Assembly (NCBI RefSeq): GCF_028369105.1
Contig: NZ_JAQNDO010000001.1
Span: 12,494,501 to 12,558,500 of the forward strand
Length of the DNA: 64,000 nt
Reading direction: 5' to 3'
Origin: Polyangium mundeleinium
Lineage (GTDB): Bacteria; Myxococcota_A; Polyangia; Polyangiales; Polyangiaceae
Positions 60,346-64,000 of this stretch are shown here, one piece after another. Below the pieces are notes generated by a model, which was not told the DNA's origin, did no database searches, and worked only from the letters and a program-made list of their open reading frames with translations. Position numbers and translations under genes: made by a program. The number at the start of each line of letters is the position of its first letter. Position 1 is the stretch's first letter.

Positions 60346-61823
60346 GCCCCCAAGACAAGACCGACAAGACCGATCTCGGTGCCAAGGTCGACAAGCTCCT
60401 CGGTACCTGGCCTGCGCCGCCTCTCGACGACGCGGCCTGGGAAGAACGAGCGGCTTCGATCGTCGCGGCTGCGCAAGCCGCTCCCCGCGCGGACGACGCG
60501 GCGCTCACGGCGCTGCTCGCGCCGCCATCGCTCTCGCCCGAGGCGGGAGAGGCAGAACGCTTGGTTGCTTTGGAGGGCCCCGCGCGGCCTGTCCTTTCAG
60601 GAGAAAGAACGATGTCTCAGCAGGATTCGAACCCCGGGTCGTCGTCGGTCAAGCCCCCGGAGAGCATGCCGACGAGCGCCGCGACCTCGAAGCGTCCTTC
60701 GCTCAAGGAGCTCGCCGCGCGGGCCAGTCAAGCGGGTGCGTCCCGCCCGAGCATCCCGGGCCCGAGCTCGATCCCGCCGGCAGCCATCAGCAGGCCGCCG
60801 TCGGAGGTGCCGCCTGCGCCCGTCTCGCGCACGCCGCTGCCCTCCGCACCGCCTCCGAGGCCCTCGGAAGTGGGCAAGGAAGATTCGGGCGTCGTCGACC
60901 TGAACCTCATCAACAAGACGGCCACGGCCGAGCAGATCGCAGCGGCGGAAAAGGCCAAGCCCGCGACACACGACCTCGCGTTCGAGGGCGACGAGAAGGT
61001 CGCTGCGGCACGCCCGGGCAACGTGACGAACCTCGGCGAGGCGCGCGAGAAGAAGGCCGAAAAGAAGGGCGGCGGCGCGACGTGGGGCATCCTCGTCGCG
61101 GTCGTCGGCATCGCCGCGGGCGTCGCGATCGTCATGCGTGGTCAGCCGGCGAAGCAGGACACGACCACGGCGAACGTCGGGCAGGACAAACCCCAGGTCG
61201 CAGCCGAGGCGCCGAAGGCTGTCGAGCAGAAGATCGCCGAGGCGCCGCCGCCGGCGTCGACGGGTTTGTCGCTGGACTCCTTGCCGACGGAGCCCTCGGC
61301 GGACGCGCAGAAGCCCGCGCAACCGACGGGCGGCGGCGCTGCGGCCGATTCGAAGGTCGCCGCGGTCGCGCCTCCTGTGGGCGGCACGGACACGCCGCCG
61401 GCGGCGACGGCGCCTGCCGGTCCGGCCCCGACGATCGGCGCGAAGCCCGGCGATCTTGCAGGCGCGATGGCGCAGGCCGTGGGTGGTTCGAACGAGAAAA
61501 ACGACGCGACCGGCGAGATGGTCCCGGCGGCCGGCGGCAACAAGGGCGGCAACCAGACGATCCCGGAGCAGCCGTCGCAGGGCTCGGTCGCGAGCGCGGT
61601 CGGCGCGGTGATGCCGGGCGCGAAGGCGTGCGTCGCGGGCGCAGACGACGTGTCTCGCGCGCAGATTACGTTCTCGTCGGGCGGCACCGTGACGAACGTC
61701 AGCGTGACGGGCTGGGCCGCGAGCAACGGGCAGAGCGGGTGCGTCAAGGCTGCGCTGAAGGGCGCGAACGTCGGCGCCTTCTCGAAGCCCTCCTTTACAG
61801 TCGGCGTGACGATCCGACCCTGA
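60342..61823 (+). CDS. Predicted anti-sigma/AgmX-type single-pass membrane protein
   Basis: A 493-residue protein coupled to the sigma factor by ATGA. An N-terminal cytoplasmic part (residues 1-90: KVDKLLGTWPAPPLDDAAWEERA) may bind the sigma factor. A Pro/Ser-rich linker, one membrane helix (TWGILVAVVGIAAGVAIVM, about 245-265), another long Ala/Pro/Gly linker, and a C-terminal domain with ITFSSGGTVTNVSVTGW and two Cys (KACVAG, GCVKAAL) that resembles the AgmX/PglI-tail fold. An anti-sigma role is inferred from position; no RseA or ZAS motif is visible. Confidence 0.65.
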   Translation: MSPQDKTDKTDLGAKVDKLLGTWPAPPLDDAAWEERAASIVAAAQAAPRADDAALTALLAPPSLSPEAGEAERLVALEGPARPVLSGERTMSQQDSNPGSSSVKPPESMPTSAATSKRPSLKELAARASQAGASRPSIPGPSSIPPAAISRPPSEVPPAPVSRTPLPSAPPPRPSEVGKEDSGVVDLNLINKTATAEQIAAAEKAKPATHDLAFEGDEKVAAARPGNVTNLGEAREKKAEKKGGGATWGILVAVVGIAAGVAIVMRGQPAKQDTTTANVGQDKPQVAAEAPKAVEQKIAEAPPPASTGLSLDSLPTEPSADAQKPAQPTGGGAAADSKVAAVAPPVGGTDTPPAATAPAGPAPTIGAKPGDLAGAMAQAVGGSNEKNDATGEMVPAAGGNKGGNQTIPEQPSQGSVASAVGAVMPGAKACVAGADDVSRAQITFSSGGTVTNVSVTGWAASNGQSGCVKAALKGANVGAFSKPSFTVGVTIRP

Positions 61824-61903
61824 ACGGCCGTACCGCGCCGGCCGGGCCCAGGCTTCGAGGTTCGGCTGGCGCGACGGATCGTGCGGAAAGCGTGTGTCTT
61901 GCC

Positions 61904-61931
61904 TTGACAGGCGGGACCCTCCGAATAGACT
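61904..61931 (+). promoter_or_regulatory. Vegetative promoter for the small basic protein and rpsT
   Basis: TTGACA (61904-61909), a 16-base spacer and TAGACT (61926-61931) make a strong housekeeping promoter. Transcription would begin near 61938, only about four bases before the ATG at 61942, so the first message may be leaderless or nearly so. It is the best consensus promoter I can find in the window. Confidence 0.65.
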
Positions 61932-61941
61932 CCGCCCCCCC

Positions 61942-62124
61942 ATGGTCTCCGCAACGCAGCAAAGCAGCCGCATCCGCAAGCGGAAGGCGCGGCGCGAAGG
62001 CACGGCCCGCAAGCGCGAGCTCCGCGCCCACGGCACGCCGAAGTTTCCGATCCACCTCGAGGGTTACGACCCGAACGCGCCCGATGCCCCCCGCACGGCG
62101 GCGAGCGCGGCAGCGAAGAAGTAG
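61942..62124 (+). CDS. Small basic protein encoded with rpsT
   Basis: A 60-residue highly basic protein (many Arg, Lys in RIRKRKARREGTARKRELR) with a short C-terminal part HLEGYDPNAPDAPR. Its first half is like a nucleic-acid-binding tail. It starts immediately after a strong promoter and lies 11 bases upstream of rpsT with a shared transcript, so a link with the ribosome is suggested, though no ribosomal protein family matches. The start ATG at 61942 is 4 bases after the probable transcription start and lacks a Shine-Dalgarno. Confidence 0.6.
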   Translation: MVSATQQSSRIRKRKARREGTARKRELRAHGTPKFPIHLEGYDPNAPDAPRTAASAAAKK

Positions 62125-62135
62125 GGATTTGCTCC

Positions 62136-62405
62136 ATGGCCAATCACGCATCTGCCGACAAGCGCAACCGCCAGCGCATCAAGAGGACGGCTCGTAACCG
62201 GGCCGCCAAGTCCGCCCTCCGCACCGAGCTGAAGAAGGCGCGCGCGAGCATCACGGCCACCCCCGCGGACGCCGCCAAGACCGTTCGTGAGGCCATCGGC
62301 GCGCTCGACGGCGCGGCGCACAAGGGCACGATCCCCCGCAAGCGCGCCTCGCGCCTGCAGGGCCGCCTCGCCCGCGCGTTGCACAAGGCCAGCAAGGCCG
62401 CGTAG
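62136..62405 (+). CDS. rpsT: 30S ribosomal protein S20
   Basis: Primary 16S rRNA-binding ribosomal protein. The 89-residue, Lys/Arg/Ala-rich product opens with the family start MANHASADKRNRQRIKRTAR and has the C-terminal IPRKRASRLQGRLARALHK typical of S20. An AGGGAT Shine-Dalgarno precedes the ATG. It follows the small basic protein by 11 bases and is served by the promoter at 61904; two hairpins follow. Confidence 0.97.
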   Translation: MANHASADKRNRQRIKRTARNRAAKSALRTELKKARASITATPADAAKTVREAIGALDGAAHKGTIPRKRASRLQGRLARALHKASKAA

Positions 62406-62410
62406 CTGAT

Positions 62411-62463
62411 CTCGGCCTCGGCCGAGTACGCATCGGACCGCTACACACCTCGAAGATTCGAGG
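62411..62463 (+). terminator. Two hairpins downstream of rpsT, probable terminator
   Basis: A 7-base perfect inverted repeat (CTCGGCC/GGCCGAG, 62411-62426) and another (CCTCGAA/TTCGAGG, 62448-62463) follow rpsT. After the second lies a T-rich stretch (GGTTTGTTGCATTTTGTC), so termination of the rpsT transcript there is likely. The remaining bases to polA show nothing else. Confidence 0.5.
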
Positions 62464-62602
62464 CGTGCGGCGGTTTGTTGCATTTTGTCTCCGGAATCCG
62501 GCTCCCCTTCCCTCTCCCAGCAGGGGATTTTAGGGGCGTAGCTCGGCTTGTCCGAGCATCGCCCCCAAACGATGAGCGCGGGGTCGGGGGTGAGGGGCTT
62601 CG

Positions 62603-64000
62603 TTAATGCGCGTCGGCCCAGGTCGGCCCCGCGCCTGCGTCCACCACGAGCGGCACATCGAGCGGGAACACCGTCTCCATCACCTCGCGCACCTTCGCCT
62701 TCGCCTCCTCCACGCGCTCCGCCGGCACCTCAAACGTGAGCTCGTCGTGCACCGTCAGCACCATGCGCGCGCCCGGCACGACGGGTTCGCCGAGACGAAC
62801 CATCGCGAGCTTCAAGAGATCCGCGCTCGAACCCTGGATCGGCGTGTTCTGCGCGATCCGCTCGGCGTACGCGCGGCGACCGCGATCGGAGCTGTGTACG
62901 TCCGGGACCATGCGTCGACGACCGAGCATCGTCTGCACGACCTGCGTATGCCGCGCCTCCGTCATCGTGCGCTCCATGAACTCGTGCACGCCGCGGTAGC
63001 GCTGGAAGTACGCGTTGATGAAGCGCGCGGCCTCGACACGCGGGATGTCGAGCCTCCTCGCGAGCGCGGCCTCGCCCATGCCGTAGATCACGCCGAAGTT
63101 GATGGTCTTGCTGCGCCGACGCATTTCGACCGTCACCTCCGCGGCCTCGACGCCGAAGATCTCCATCGCCGTGCGCGTGTGCACGTCCTGCCCCGTGCGG
63201 AAGGCGTCGACGAGCACCGGATCCTTCGACAGATGCGCGAGCACGCGTAGCTCGATCTGCGAGTAGTCGGCGGAGAGCACGACGAACCCCGGCGGCGCAA
63301 CGAACGCGCGCCGGATGAGGCGGCCGAGCTCGGTCCGGATCGGGATGTTCTGCAGGTTCGGATCCTGCGACGAGAGGCGGCCCGTGGCCGCGACCGCCTG
63401 GCTCCAGCGCGTATGGATGCGCCCGGTCTCCGGGTGCACGAGCTTCGGCAGCGCGTCGACGTACGTGCCCTTGAGCTTCGCGATCGCGCGATGTTCAAGC
63501 ACGATGCCCGGCAGCGGGTGATCCTCGGAGAGCTGCTCGAGCACGTCCGCGTCCGTCGAGCGGCCGGTCTTCGTCTTGCGCAGGCTGCGGAGTTTCAGCT
63601 CGTCGAAGAGGATCGTCTCGAGCTGCCGCGGCGACGCGAGGTTCCACTCCTTGCCGGCGGCGTCGTGCGCGCGTTTTTCGAGGACCGCGAGCTCTTTCGC
63701 CATCTCCTCGCCGAGCGAAGCGAGCGCCTTCGGATCGACGAGCACGCCCGTGTACTCCATCTGCGCGAGCACCGACGCGAGGGGCAGCTCGATCTTCGTG
63801 AAGAGGTCGCCGAGGTGCGCGGCTTCGAGGCGCGGCGTCTGCTGCTCGGCGAGTGTGAGAACGACCTCCGGGAAAGCCGCGGCGTACCCCGTCGCCTGCT
63901 CGATCTCGACGTCGTCGAGCGCGCGCTGCGCTTGCCCGCGCTTCTTCGGCGCGAGCTCCTCGAACGGCTGCATCTTCACGCCCGCGTCGCGCTCGGCCAC
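62603..64000 (-). CDS. polA: DNA polymerase I, C-terminal part (gene runs off the window)
   Basis: Partial: the 5' end lies beyond base 64000; the visible 465 residues cover the polymerase domain and part of the preceding region. Family A motifs are complete: motif A VVLSADYSQIELRVLAHLS, motif B RRRSKTINFGVIYGMG and motif C TVHDELTFEVPAE. TGRLSSQDPNLQNIP is the usual palm/finger block. The stretch upstream (MEYTGVLVDPKALASLGEEM) is the start of the polymerase thumb. Repairs and fills DNA gaps. It is convergent with rpsT. Confidence 0.96.
   Translation of the reverse strand: MAERDAGVKMQPFEELAPKKRGQAQRALDDVEIEQATGYAAAFPEVVLTLAEQQTPRLEAAHLGDLFTKIELPLASVLAQMEYTGVLVDPKALASLGEEMAKELAVLEKRAHDAAGKEWNLASPRQLETILFDELKLRSLRKTKTGRSTDADVLEQLSEDHPLPGIVLEHRAIAKLKGTYVDALPKLVHPETGRIHTRWSQAVAATGRLSSQDPNLQNIPIRTELGRLIRRAFVAPPGFVVLSADYSQIELRVLAHLSKDPVLVDAFRTGQDVHTRTAMEIFGVEAAEVTVEMRRRSKTINFGVIYGMGEAALARRLDIPRVEAARFINAYFQRYRGVHEFMERTMTEARHTQVVQTMLGRRRMVPDVHSSDRGRRAYAERIAQNTPIQGSSADLLKLAMVRLGEPVVPGARMVLTVHDELTFEVPAERVEEAKAKVREVMETVFPLDVPLVVDAGAGPTWADAH

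Noticed and set aside
60617-60640. A GGATTCGAACCC word like a tRNA T-arm complement
   Set aside because: It lies inside the coding frame of the sigma-linked membrane protein (SQQDSNPGS) and no cloverleaf can be drawn around it.
1-64000. Insertion sequences or transposase genes
   Set aside because: No transposase motif or terminal inverted repeat with target duplication was recognised.

Overview
The window is a GC-rich, gene-dense bacterial chromosome segment with frequent GTG starts and many 4-base stop/start overlaps. I infer a myxobacterium, probably of the Polyangiales (Sorangium/Polyangium type). The reasons are two AgmX/PglI-tail proteins, a TIGR04563-type small DNA-binding-like protein, a receiver protein with a DUF4388 domain, many short Cys-rich lipoproteins, an encapsulated-ferritin encapsulin, and a Gram-negative LpxC. 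No rRNA, tRNA, CRISPR array, prophage or insertion sequence was recognised.

Layout. 0.1-3.6 kb (minus): branched-chain amino-acid-type ABC genes livM-livG-livF behind an SspB-like ClpXP adaptor. 3.7-8.3 kb (minus): a CapK-like adenylate-forming/GT4 fusion protein, an EamA exporter and a cytoplasmic-type asparaginase. 8.3-11.6 kb: two paralogous AgmX/PglI-tail envelope proteins separated by a 430-bp repeat-filled gap. 11.9-15.6 kb: a CstA carbon-starvation permease and a DUF4139-like protein. 15.7-22.7 kb: small lipoprotein, M49-like peptidase, ketopantoate-reductase-like protein, diacylglycerol-kinase-like lipid kinase, LpxC and a lipoprotein gamma-glutamyltransferase. 22.8-26.9 kb: TPR-like protein, small lipoprotein, then an iron-storage encapsulin operon (two small membrane proteins, encapsulated ferritin, shell) facing a ZIP-like transporter. 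26.8-36.1 kb: a protein with two radical-SAM cores, outer-membrane protein, DUF4272-prmC-phosphohexomutase operon, holin-X-type membrane proteins and an ATP-grasp ligase. 36.2-38.1 kb: small zinc-ribbon-like proteins and a 43-bp tandem repeat array. 38.2-46.4 kb: prolyl oligopeptidase, PilD prepilin peptidase, SUMF1-like lipoprotein, YbjN-like protein, small histidine kinase, kinase-like lipoprotein, alpha/beta hydrolase and TIGR04563 protein. 46.6-55 kb: pseudo-receiver/DUF4388 protein with a novel-looking repeat tail, fused aconitase-family enzyme, membrane protein, D-aminoacylase, UDP-galactopyranose-mutase-like flavoprotein with a GT2. 55-64 kb: glpAB, a CtpA protease, an ECF sigma factor with a membrane partner, a small basic protein with rpsT, and the 3' part of polA.

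How the genes work together. The clearest functional module is the encapsulin locus. The ferritin ends in a cargo-loading peptide whose codons also hold the ribosome-binding site of the shell gene, and two four-helix membrane proteins precede them in the same direction. Other coupled units are livMGF, asparaginase-eamA, phosphohexomutase-prmC-DUF4272, TIGR04563-hydrolase-lipoprotein, glpAB and sigma factor-membrane partner, each joined by ATGA, GTGA or TTGA overlaps. Most of the rest is ordinary housekeeping and envelope biology. The parts least explained by known families are the two repeat regions, the receiver-protein repeat tail, the dual radical-SAM enzyme and the CapK-GT4 fusion.
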